Of a DNA stretch of 64,000 nt, positions 9,924-23,000 are shown piece by piece. Every line of letters starts with the position of its first letter. Position 1 is the stretch's first letter. Both the position numbers and the translations under genes were made by a program. Origin of the DNA: Allacma fusca (lineage: Eukaryota > Arthropoda > Collembola > Symphypleona > Sminthuridae); contig OX359245.1 of the NCBI GenBank assembly GCA_947179485.1, positions 31,855,067-31,919,066 on the forward strand. Reading direction: 5' to 3'. The notes beneath the pieces are model-generated. The model saw only the letters and a list, made by a program, of their open reading frames with translations. It was not told the DNA's origin and did not search any database.

Positions 9924-12432
9924 AGAGACAAGACTTTCGCTCTCAGAATCAAGTAGTTTACTCACAGACGAGAAAGGATTTACCACAGCCCTTCAGGCTG
10001 GTGGCTTTTATCCAGTAACATTTAGAAATTTTAATAGACTTTCGGGAAACCTTTTGGGTAACCCTTTGACAATTTGCAATAGGAATTAAACTTGTACTTT
10101 TACGCAATTTTCTAGAACTTTATAACTTGACTTAATTCTCAATTTTAAACCGATTTTAACGCTATAAACTGCACTAGGAAGGGGGAAATTATGCCCCCAT
10201 AATTTGTGGAGTAAAAAATACAACAAGGAGATCATACAGGGTGAGTAAAAACATTTTTTCTTTCGTTCGTATATAGTTTAGCGGAAAGTATGAGTGTAAA
10301 TGTGTGTTTAAAAGATATTACAACTTTGAGAATGGTACGTTTATAGGATATCTTACTGAATTGATGACGAGTTTTACCATCTACTTAGTACCATAAGTTT
10401 ACGCGAGGATACCTTTTGGGAAAGGGGTACCTCCAATAGGGGTGGGGGGTATGTTGGGTTCCCAGATTTGGGTGGTTATGCACTGGTCATGCCCGATTTT
10501 TCTTTTTTTAAAGACTTAGAAAAACTCACGGTCAGGAGAGGTCAAAGGGGGATAAAGTTGATTAGATCATTAGTCGTATTTTGTAGATTTGCGGATGGCT
10601 CCTGAGCTGGAGCTTCATGTTCAGTGTTGAATATACATTTATATACTTAGTTTTATATATTTTATTTGACCACTTCGATTCATCGATTCTTTTAATGAGC
10701 TTCGATAGAGCTCTACTGCATTCTTCATTATAAGGAACTAAATGAACTCAGATAAATAAGTATTGGAATCAATTTAAATAATATGTAATCCTTCATGAAC
10801 GTCGTGCACATTAATGTGTCAGCAGCTATAAGTCAGCAGGAAGAAAACGCCGAAGCCACCATTCGGAAGACAACCTTAAGACAGAAGATCACAGAGGGGG
10901 TTTCTTCGTTGGCGACTTGCTCGAGAGTTCCATCCGCAGGAATCATTGTTGGATTATCTTGCTGGATAATGTCCGGATTCATCAGTTAGGATAAGTTTGA
11001 TTTCTCCAAAAATCATGAGTCTTGCAAAATACGGATTCAGTCTGCTGACGTGTATCATGTAGGGTCGTAGTTGATCAACTTCTCTTGCTCGTACAGTATT
11101 ATTCACAGGACAGTTTTTCTCAATAAATGCAGATGTACCAATATATAGCGTTGCAATTTCATAATCATTCCTCCAATAGGAATCAATTGAAATTATCCTA
11201 CTTCTATTTGTCTTGGAGCCTCCTTTTTTGTCAGATTCTGCAGTTATCGTTTTGTAGTCGAGCCATGCCCGACCTTTCGCCTCTAAAAACTTGACACATA
11301 AAAACACAAACATTGTCACGTTTGAGCGAATTTGAGGTGTGAAAAGGGGTTCTTGTATGTACTGAGGTGTTTATATAATGGAACTGCTTATTTGTACTTG
11401 TTTGACAGTTCTAAAAGACGCGAAGAGCATGTGTAACAGTACGGGAAAAAGCTTGAAGTGTTGAAGGAATCCTCTTGCGGGGAAAACTTTTGTCGCAAGG
11501 TCCAAATCTCGCAATAATTTTTAATCATAAGAGAAAGTGGCGATACTAGTTCAATGAGTCCCAACGATGCTTAGTATTTTTTCAAGGTAGACCTGTACGA
11601 TATCATAAAAATATCGTGGGAGTTGGTTAAGAATTTGGAAGTCGCGAAAACATCAAAAGGTGTTGTAAGTTGACGCTGAGCTTTCGGTTTTATCCTCTTA
11701 CGAAATGGGGAAGACCGGATTTGTTAGATTAGCAAGAGTTGGTGAAGTATTAATGAACTGGCGTATTCCGCTGTCTTCTATTGTTGAATTCTGATAAAGT
11801 TGTAGCTTTTGTCTGATTGTTGATGAACTGAATTGTTTATATTATTGGAACTGTCGTATGGGTTTTTCTATACAAAATTGGAGATATTTTTCTCATTTAA
11901 GTCTTGGATCTTCATCGTTTAGTTTCACTAAATTGGCATATCTTTGTAGAATATCTATGTATTGAGTTCTGTTGTATTCGACGAAATCACGACGTTGCAA
12001 TTGTACGACACGCAATCGTCGGATTTCGCGACATGAGAACTTCGAGGTACTGTGATAATAGTTTTGGAATTTGGAGCACACTGGCGTTTGCCAAGGTTGT
12101 TTGTACATGTAGTCTTAAAAACGGTTACAAAATGATGAAAAATTGTCCTGAAGAAACAAACCTGATTTCTTTGTGAGACCATGAAGTATTCAGCGAAACC
12201 TGGTGCCTATCACCATGTTAAGCTTGATTGGGATTTGCTTAAGTCATGTGAATTGGTGCTGAGAGGAATGATTGAGTTTGGAAATAGTAAGTATATTTTA
12301 GCATGGGATAGCAAATTTGAGTTTTAAGAGATAAGAAATAAGAAAGCGGAGAGGGGAGTACACACTTGGAGTGTTGTTGGAATAAGTGCTACCTATAAGG
12401 TAATTGCAGTCACTATAATATGAGTATTGTGT
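9924..12432. other. no gene recognised; weak minus-strand frames
   Basis: The longest frame is on the minus strand at 10954-11319 (121 codons, with EVDQLRPYMIHVSRLNPYF and FGEIKLILTDESGHYPAR). Another minus frame, 11893-12108, is rich in Arg and Gln (REIRRLRVVQLQRRDFVEY). Neither shows a family motif I can name, and no splice signals link them convincingly. They could be decayed transposon coding sequence. Confidence 0.35.
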
Positions 12433-12984
12433 ATTCAGATTACGGGTTGAGCATAACCAGACAACGAGACGAGAATTTTGTTTGTCTCGTTCTTTTTGCA
12501 TCAACGAGACTGTACGAGACATCTCGCTTTATTTACCGAGAATATAGTTTGCAATTAAATCTTCTTTAAGCCAATATCAGTAAAAAAATGATTATTTCTA
12601 TACCATTTGGCCAATTGAGACGTTATGCAACTCTTGCTACTAGCAATTATTACAGGAGCCCTTCATTTACTTTTTTCAATGTTTTCATGTTATAAAATTT
12701 TCTGACCCAAACCAAAAAATATATATTTTGCGCCTTGAGATTGATTTGATAAGTGAAATTATATAAACTTATACGTTTTCTTACCAGAATTTGTGCAGGC
12801 TACAATTAAGTCGCATATATTTCAACAAAAACCCCATGTTTTTGCCCTGTCTCATTTGTCTCGTTCATTGATTACTCTCGCTACTCTCGTGTTCGAAATA
12901 TCTCGTTCTCGTATTTTTTACAGAAACGAGAATGAGACAAACAAGAATTTTAAAACCAACGAGATACTCACCCCTAATTCAGAT
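12433..12984. mobile_element. hAT-type non-autonomous element, 536 bp
   Basis: An 8-bp direct repeat ATTCAGAT (12433-12440 and 12977-12984) flanks 12441-12976. The termini are imperfect inverted repeats: TACGGGTTGAGCA on the left, and TAGGGGTGAGTA as the complement of the right end. Inside each end are clusters of a 'gtctcgt/acgagac' motif in both orientations. The 8-bp duplication and a terminal TA-G pattern fit the hAT superfamily. There is no coding capacity. Confidence 0.85.
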
Positions 12985-14000
12985 GATAATCTTAGTACTA
13001 TAATTTGAAGATGATGACAGAGGAGGTGGTGGGTCATTTTTAAAACTTCGCTCCCTCCTCAACGCGCTTTTTAGGCTTGCGAGTACACAATGCCATAAAG
13101 CGCTTTTGCTATAAGTAATGCAATGTACAAGCACACGGCACGCAACGCAGCACGCTTTGCCTTTAGCTAGAATTGTCACTCCGCGTCCTCTCCTATTGCA
13201 TTACATAGCATGCTTCCACCGACGCAGGCGGTGGCTATGCTGCTCGTAACAATTAATACTTCGCGTCTCTCGGTCTCTCTCTTGTTCTTCTCTCTTCTTA
13301 CAGCCTCTTCTCTCAGCGGTTTCTCGTGCCGAGTGTGAGGCAGAAGTTGTTTTTATAGGGAGGTAAGTGCCAGGATACCGTTTGCTTAGAAACAATATAC
13401 CTAATTGGTTAGTACCTAGTGGTACTTCCCATACATGATTATATCTTAATAAAGCATGTATGTGTGTCAATGCTGATAAAATACGCATAACACGTTGAGA
13501 TAAGAAGTTTTGGAATCACATACACATACAGATTTTACATGTTGAAATTACTGCATGAGAACATACATTTCTCTCGTTAGTTCAAACAGAGAATGTAGTC
13601 TTGAATGTTAAGCGGTAAATTACAGGACATGCAGGGAATTTAACCACTAACCTTACACTACGGTATAAAATCAATTATGCCGTTCGAACCTTTTCCCATA
13701 TGGTAGCCTAGTTTTACTACATTCTCTTAGTTTACAGTTCGCCAATTGAATAATGTGGCTAGTAATACTGATAGATGATAGTTAATTAAGCAAATTTGTG
13801 GAAATTTAGAAAAGAATTTGCTCATCAATGTATGCGAGGAAATTTTAGAATGACTTGTGTCCTGGAAAGGGCTTGCGTGAAAAGGACTTAATGATCAACG
13901 AACCCAGAAAGAGTCCCGAATGCTAAACTAAGGTGTTGCTTTACATAGGAGTTTATAAAAAAAAATTAAAACACATTTTTTAATTTGAGTTACGCTCGAA
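12985..14000. other. no gene recognised
   Basis: A GC-richer patch at 13030-13330 contains Arg-rich frames on the minus strand (13201-13488) that look like chance frames in a simple 'tctctc' sequence. 13340-14000 is AT-rich and lies just downstream of the TDP1 stop codon, so it should contain the TDP1 3' UTR. No canonical AATAAA was found close to the stop. Confidence 0.4.
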
Positions 14001-17000
14001 CTATCTGTGTCGTCTTGAGTGGGCCAAATAGTCTACCAACCACGGTTTATTGGCTCCTGTATACTGGGTAACGGGAATATCAAAGGGAACAGGAAACTCG
14101 TAAATTAAGTTGTTCCGATCTGCAGCAATTCTGGAACTTGCTCGGGACCCGTTATCTATAGGTTTTTCCGATCCTTTAAACGAAGATTCTCCTGTCTTAA
14201 AGTAGGATTTAAAAAAACAAATAACAAGTGTTACTTGCTTACTTTGCAAGGAAAAATCAAATGTTACTGTTCATTGTCGCGTTATAGAAATAAACTATAG
14301 GTTTTAAAAATGTACCAAAAACTTTGGAAGGAACATCACACCACATTCCCATGACATAACAAGCAGCTGGTCTCGTCTGTTGTTGAGTTTACCCCAAGCA
14401 GCTTTTGATAAATTTGCACTGGTCAGTATAAACCAAGCCATTTCTTGACAATCTGGCGATATCCGGCAATACGTCTTGATATGAGGCAGGGCGTACGTTC
14501 TGTTGTAAGTAAACCCAATCCACCTGCTAAATAAATACAAAAAAGAATTAAGTGAAGAGAACGAATGATTGAACACGTTAATTATGATTATTGTAGTCTA
14601 CTTAATTGCTAAAGCAAGGACTTTTGTATTTGGAACTATTAAATTAGAAATGATTATCGTAAATACTACATTTAGAACTCAGGGACTAAACAACCCCATG
14701 GTACAGGTGGTACAGTGTCCCCCCCCCGATTGTATCCAGGGTGGTACAGTATATGGATTATACCCCCCTAAATTTTGACAACAAATGTGAAGTTCCAAAA
14801 TTAGTAGCTCTAAATTTACCAAAATCAGTCATTCGTGAGATCAGTGATCAGTTAGTAACCTAAAATGTAATTACATGAGCATGTGCCCAAACGTGGCAGA
14901 AAATAGTGAAAACGTTTCGCTCCTGTCAGTTCAGTGAAACATGTCGCATCAGTCGTCTTTGGTCCTTCATTCAAGCTTCTAAGCTAAAGAACCTTAAGGT
15001 TTAGGTAGTACACTAGCACACAGTACTTACGGTTGAAGTTTTCATTACGCTTAATTTAAATTGTGGACAAAATTGCCTCAGAATATGAAAACATCCTGCA
15101 TTCCACGTTCATTACCAAAATTTTAATTATTCAGTATGCAATCTGCTTAAACATTCTGCTAATGCGAATACATATAGTGTAATAGTATATGTATACATAC
15201 GTCATTTATAGATTTGTATAGCCCTCTTTCAAAATATAAAACTTAACGATCTCTTTCTAGATAAAATTATGTTCCTTTGCATAAAATTGTATGACCAATT
15301 TTTAGAACACATTTAAATCTAGATGCTACGGGTACGTATGTAATTATAATTTTTATCCTCTGTAAGGAATTGTTGTAGGTACGTAGTCTCACTAACAATT
15401 TTGTAAGCGTGAAATGCTAGAGAATTCGTGATATGCATTTTTGCTACATTGTTATCCGTTGTGGCAAGATTTTGTCAAATTAATAGTGCCAAATAAGCTT
15501 CGGAGACCTTTAAGGTATTATGAAGTAATATTAGTAGACATTTCATAGTAGTGCATAGTGCAAGATGATTTTACATTCTGGGTAAATTTTGTCTACAATT
15601 TAAATTAAGCGTTATGAGGAAGAATAATTATTTATCTACCTTGTTTCTTTTCTTTTCTTTTTTTACTTTTTTGTGGACTTTTTAAAACCGTCTTCATTTT
15701 TGTATTTTAAAAATCAGCTTATGTTGCAATGCATGTAAATTAGGATGTAAATACGAACTTTAACGCTGTTTAACTATCAAATAATAATTTAGACTCGAAT
15801 GGTAAGTATTTCATGTTAACGAACATTAGTGCATTAAAGGACATATATTGTATTTATGCATTAAAACTAAAGTTAAGTAGCCAACTTTGAGTAGTTTAAA
15901 ATAAAACAGTAAGTTAAAAACTCATCATACCACATATGCTGCTCCAGCCAACGTTGTTTTGAATGAGTTGCATTTCCATATGGAAGGCAGTCAGCTCCTT
16001 CCTCACCTTCGGCACTTTGTTTGACATCCGACACACTAGGGTAAACCTAAAGTACAAAAAGTTTGAAATAATTACCATACCATCATCTTGAGACTTGAGA
16101 CGTTAAATGAATGACAGGACATTAAAAATTTCGGCTTGCATAGCTATCTATTTAAATTACACATACATAAACCATCTCATTAGATACGCGGAGAAGTGGT
16201 AGAAAAACATGGTGGGTACTATAAAAGCAATGCAAGTGCGTTTCTTATAGTGGTTCCACGTACCTGTTATATGTAAAATTGACATGCAATTCATTTTTTG
16301 GCGTATATTTAAGAAATATTATTCGGGGACTAAAATTTTATGTTATGGCAAAAATACATAAAATCAGTTTATATTAACAGTTGTCAGTTGTAATTCAAAT
16401 ATAAAAAATCCATGTGCGACCCCGTCACTGTATCCTCGTTTATAATTTTTTCAGCAATCGCCTCACTTTTATCTTCTCATCCTCAATTATTATTTATTAT
16501 TATTAATAAATTATCTCAATAATTATTGGGCGAATTCGTTTCGACATTTTATAAGTTTTTTTAAAAAATGTGTGATGAGTAATACATATATGCCGTGCAA
16601 ATTTCCTGCTCAGGCCAGATTTGGTAAGGGAATGAGTGATTCATAAAAAAGTTGAGTTGATACCGGCTTACGGTTTGCTAATAATTATAGGCTGGAGAAA
16701 GATTGTTGTTGTTCCAGCTTTATGATCCAGAGCATTTTGGCTATGGATATACAGTTTCAGCGATTATTGCGAGACTGTGCGATATCGTATTGTGACGATA
16801 TATCGTTTGAAAAAAACGAGAATTATCGTTCAATATCGTTCGTCAAAAATGTACGATATTAACGAGAATATCGTATCGTTATATCGTGAATATCATGGTT
16901 ACTTTACACTGCATGATTACTTGCAACCAGTGTAGCCTACCCGTTTTAAGAATGGTAGCAAAAGTAGACTCAAATAATCATAAGCTTGATTTTCATTTAT

Positions 17001-20000
17001 CGAGCTAAAATTGTGACAGTATCAGGCCTTCCATATCCGGAATAGGGGACAGAGAGAGATTATTACCAGACAAAGTCAGACAGGCTATGTACTGGGGTCT
17101 CACAATGAAATTGATTTTTTACAGCTAGTGGCAAAGATGTCCACATAGCCTATAAATAGGCCACAAAGTGGGCAAGGAAATCGGGTTTTTGGTCCCAAGG
17201 AAAGGCAAGAAAACAATTTTCGTTTCTAGGATTTGTGGCCTAGCTTAAATTTTAACGAAAATAGGCACGTAGGATAATTCTAAGATGTAAGTGAAATAGG
17301 CAGGGTATACTTTAAACGCTCCCCTTATTTGGTTACTCATCGTAAATTATTCATATACAAGTGTACATGAACTGACAAGTCACAAGAGAAGGCTAGTGGT
17401 CGGACCAATTGTGGTAATGAGTTGTATAACGATTTTAAACATTAGAATGTTGGAAAGGCCATCCCACAGGAATGACATTTTGCTGGGAACGGAAACTCGG
17501 AAACTGGGGAAACAAATTTCTTTTATCAGTCTGATTATGTATAGTCGGAATAAAAGTTTTTTACACTCGGCTTTACCGAGTTTCCGTTCCCAGCAAAATT
17601 ACGAAACAATTTTCTCTACCACTAGTACATAGGGAGGTCTTCTCTCATTTTTTGACGTTTCTTCCAAAGTAATTCGAAAGGTAGTTCGATACAGCGGCGA
17701 ATGAAGAGGGCCATGTCAGAATTTTGGAAAAGATGAATTTACATATCCAAGAATTTTTTGCTCAAACTTTAAAGAATTAACTTAAAAGTTATCCTATCGT
17801 TTCCTAAAACGTTCTCTAAATCCGTAAAATAAAAAGCTCCACATATGACCAACCTACACGGTACCCCTTTCATAACTTAAAATACACATAAAAATGTCTA
17901 TCGGAATTTGCAACTCTGTAACTCGAATAATTCCCCAATCCACCCATACCCCTTTCACTAAAGTAACGAGACGTTCCAATTGAGACAAGAAAAAGTGGCG
18001 CACACGCAAAAAAATTTCATTCTTGAAATATGAAACTTTCTAAATTTAAACGGAGCTTCAAATTAAATAAAGGAGAGTATGCACAAACCGAAAGCAGCGA
18101 TATCAAAGCATGAAGCATGTTTGTACGCCTGCAACCCGATTTTAACCATTGAATAGTAGGCATGAGCGTATCGTTCAGTTTTAAAATATCGTTAATATCG
18201 GTATCGTTAACAAGAAAATTCACGATACCGATATCCATGAACGATATATCGGTATTTGGTTACATTTAAAATAACATACTAATTTTGATGAAATCCTATC
18301 AAATTTAACGTGGTTTCGCAGAATATTCAATATTTGTAATTTATTCTTTGACAAAACAGCCTCTAAAATCAAATTCCTCAAAAGAAAAGATTGAACTATA
18401 AGATCTGTAATAATTCAATTATGACTTGCCCTGGATTTTTTAATAGGAACATCCAAGGTATTTCAAATACAATTAAACGTAGATACAATTACAAATTAAA
18501 CGGATTACAAGATTCTAAAAAGTAGTTCACGTACTTACAATTAGTAGTAGGAGTAAAGTTTTGCACTGTAAGGGCCGAATTAAAAATACAGTTGCAAGAA
18601 ACGATACTAACTTTGCCACTAGTATAGTCGGAACGGTTCAATTCAGTTCAGTTTTTTTTTCCAGTTCAGTTTAATTCACAAGCTGAACTGAATTGAAATG
18701 AGATTTTCGATTCATTTCAGTAAAAACAATTCAATTCAGTTCAGTTCAAACTTTTGAATTGAATTGAACTGAATCAAAAACCAGCGGTTGCTGCTCCTAA
18801 CAATACACTTTCTAGAAAGGACGGTAGTACTTTCGAAGCGCACTCCAGAATGAAGTTAAATCGCTTGAACTTCAATTATTTAAGAAAAATGATTGCATTC
18901 AATTCACACTTATGAACTGTACCAGTCGGTTCAGTTTCATCGTGAATTGAATCGAAAATTTCTGACTAAGAATTGAATTGGTCCGAACACTGTCAGTTAG
19001 TTTAAGCAAACGAAGTTTGAAAATTCTTGCTAATAAGTATTACTACATTCCTAACTCCGAATTCGGAAAAGTATTTTAAACATGCTCGAATTTTATCCGT
19101 TATACACAGACATTTCAGTGAAAGTTTTAACGTTTATCATTCCTTGATCGCTTTACTTACAAAACAAGTAGTAAGAGGGGTACATTGTGGCATTTTCGAA
19201 AATTGAACCTCCTATGTACGATATTAAAAGTAACCGATATATCGCTTTAAAATTGCGATAAATATCGTGACATATCGTTGCTTAAAAATGTACGATATGG
19301 ACCGATATATCGTATCGTTATATCGTTCCGCTCATGCCTATTGAATAGGAACACAACCCGACACAAGTCTGGACATTTATTATTAAAGAAACTTATCGAT
19401 TTTTTCCAAACCCGCCAATGTTTAATGTAGCTTTGAAAAACTATTACAGGCGCATCAAAAGTCTCTTAACTCTCAATGAACGACTTTAAAATTCTAATTA
19501 CCAATTTAATAGGAGGTCGACACTTAGATGGTCCTTCCATGAATGATCCCCACTCGCCTTGAAGCCAGGAGTTATCTTTACCGAGAGAACCTAAAGAGAA
19601 TAATTTGTTAGTAAAACAAATCGTATGTTCAAGCCGCTTTTCTGAGTTAGTCAACTGAAGCAGAAACGATAAAAATAGCCAATTGTAGGATTACCATGAA
19701 ATCCATGTTACACGGAAGGCTTCTAAGACTTAGGTGAGCAAGAATAGTAGGAACTTGAATTTTGCAGAACAATTCATTGCAGCGGAAAATATTAAGCGTT
19801 TATGGAAAATCTATAAAAATAGCTGTTAGGTCTGGATGATTCTTGTGACAAAAAACAGAAAATGAATCCCCACGTTAGGTTTTGTTTTTGTACTCGTTTT
19901 GAAAGATACAACAGCAATTAATAAAATCCTACGATATTCATCTTACATTTATTTTATATATTTAAACCGAAAGCTTTCAAAACTGTTTTCAGTCCTTCAA

Positions 20001-23000
20001 AGCAGGGACATTACCTGACCTGGACCTGGGTATTTATTTTATGTTTCTTTAACACAACGACCCATCTAAATCTAACTGCATTAACTGCTAGTGTGAAAAT
20101 ATGTCCATCTCTGCGAAAAACCCACAATTCTCGCTGTTAAGAATGTAGAAGTAAAATTCCTACCATCATAGCCCACCCAAGCCAACCAGGTAATGTGAAT
20201 TTGATAGTACTCTCATGGTAGATTGAATACTCATACAACTGACCCATTTTGCAATTTCAATTTCAGGTATTTTGACTCGGCAATTTTAAAACTGAATAAA
20301 ACTACCGTACATACCAATGGAAGAACACTGAGCTATAATTGGCCACTGAGAAGTTACAGCTGCAGTTTGATGCTGTCGTAATATTCGCTCAACTTTCTTG
20401 ATTCCCCAATTGAATCCGTTATTGCTCAAGGAATGGGAAAGGTTAGGTGCTGAGGCTACGAAGAAAACTCTGTAACATCAATTAGAAAACACAATTTATA
20501 TTTTTTTTAAATTAATTTTCAGATTGTGCCCTATTGTGTGAATTTCTGGGGTACTATTAAATACCTTAATTTTAGTCCTAATGCATTTACACAGGAAGTC
20601 AAGGTACAAGTGAATAATTTGAAAAAGACTTGGACCAACATGTGGCACAAAATAATGTTTTTTGGTTAACCACGTACCACTCAGAAACTTTCGAAAGCAT
20701 TGATTGGGCGATGAAACCGACACGGGTTTCCTCAATTAATACTAATTCTTATGGGCAAACTAATTCCTTCACTTGTAAGCGTAAATGGTCATACATTTTT
20801 TTTTCATACGAATATAGAAACATACGGGTTTTCTACTTATAATCATTCTACCTTCCAGGATTATTCCGTAAATGAAGCCTATATTTATAAATTATGCAAT
20901 AAAATTATTAATTATTATTTATCTTCACAATCAAGCCCGCAACTTACTTTATTTGGGAGCAATCAGCTTTGCGAATGAGATTCATCCATGACTCTAAAAT
21001 TTTCATTTGGTAAGTTACGAGATAGGACAACATATCGTTTCTAAAACCGGTTGGAGACTCTCCGACATTCTTTTCTTCGCTAGTTACCGGAAAACATTTC
21101 GGGCTAATCCAAAGTCTACACAATAGTGAAATTATTATTTTGTAGACAAAATCAACAACAAAATCTAACGAGTGAATGACCATTCAATAATAAAATCAGA
21201 TTTTCTGCAAGATGCGTCCAAGAAAAAATTTGAAGTATGTAGTTTTTATGTAGAAAATAATTACCCTTGTGTTTTGTTCAACCAGTCAGATTCAATCAAG
21301 TTAGCTGTGTAAACAACAAATCTTACGGAGCCGTCGTCGTACTCAATAAAGGACATTTTACTGAAAACAGTCAAGCAAAAATCATCACTTATTTATCTCG
21401 TTAGTGTTAATTTAACTTTTGGACATATGCAAAGAATCGCAATGCAAACAAATAAATATATCAAATTACGTATGATGATGGCCAAATGCATGCGGTGATT
21501 TTGCTCTGGCAACCATGATCCAGTCATGCTGACTTGATAGTTTGTCAATGCCGGGATTTTCAGTACCATAAATTATGGTTGTAGGTTTGCCCCTATAATT
21601 ACAGGTAATAGTCATATCAGTATACAAACAACAGATCTATGTTCATACTAATCACATTATAACAGTAAGAATCTTCATTATTAGTAAATAACTATAACCA
21701 GTCTTCAGTTTGTAAGAAGTAGAAATCTAAGAAAAAGTAGAAGAAGTAGAAAGAAATATATTCTATCCCACCATATGTAGCAATTATTTTCAAGATTATC
21801 TAAAATTGACCTCACTGAGCTAGAGCGACAATAATTTGAGAACAATATTTGGGGTCACAAAGTTCCATCCTTGCTCGCTGTGTTTTGAGTTGTCCACAAC
21901 TCTCTACGTTGAGACCTATCAAACACTCTGTGATAAACTAATAAAATTTGTTGCCATGGAGGGCTAACTTATTTTTCGGAGGAAAAATGTACTGAAATTC
22001 AAAAAATTGCAGAATATGAAATTATAAAACAAAACCGACTTTGTTATTTATTTTTAAAACTGTGAGCACAAAATTCGAACCCCGTCGCTGAAATAAATTT
22101 TATAAAAAAAACAAAAGAATTCACTACAGCCTGAGGGGAATTTAATATTTAATAGGATACTTCTTTATAAAGTCTACAGGGGATAGAGGCCTCTGGCTAC
22201 TCTGTATTTACTAAGAATGATGTATATACTGACATTATGTTATGTACTATTAAAATAAAAATATTACCACATAGAAGACTCGACGACTTGGTCCATGAGC
22301 CAACTTTCTTCAATCATAAAGTTGATGTGGCAAACAGACTTTACATTTCCGAACGACGGATGAAATAAATCTACAAATAATTAGAGTATTTTTCTCATCA
22401 AGCACATATAACAAAAACAAATTGTATCAATCTCTTCTTAAGATCTCAATATTATTTCAAAGCAACTCGACTCAAAATTTAATCAATGCGTACCCTGTAC
22501 CATTAAATACCGTCAAAATTTCACTACAGCTCAAAGGATAATTTAAACAGCAGGAAGAATTGAGTTTATAAATTGTTGCACCTAGAAACATTACACTGCT
22601 ACATCACCGAGAGGCATCTGTCACTGTCATAAAATGTATTCCTATAAACTATTGCATGGTCTAAAAGGTTGGGTTAACTTACAATGAGTGACAGGTATGG
22701 GTATTTGTAAAGGGAGAGAAATGTTGTGAATTTTCGATTTTTGCTAAAAAATTGTCTACTTCATTCTGGTCTTCAGACTAATTTCTGTGACTAAAATTTC
22801 TGTGCTAAGACATACTTTTAACACTTCTTCTCTTTGAATACTACACAACATTCAAAACAGTTATTGCTTTAAAAATCAAAAACAGTGATATTTTGCTCCC
22901 AAACAGTAGAATCTCTTCAGCAATCTCACATCTAGCAAGCTAACAGAACTGTCAGAATGATCCACTGTGGGAATCGTATGAAAAAATTAGTTCCGAAACT

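Noticed and set aside
13201..13488. Arg/Glu-rich 95-codon minus frame as a gene
   Set aside because: It runs through simple 'tctctc' sequence and shows no motif, intron signal or poly(A) context.
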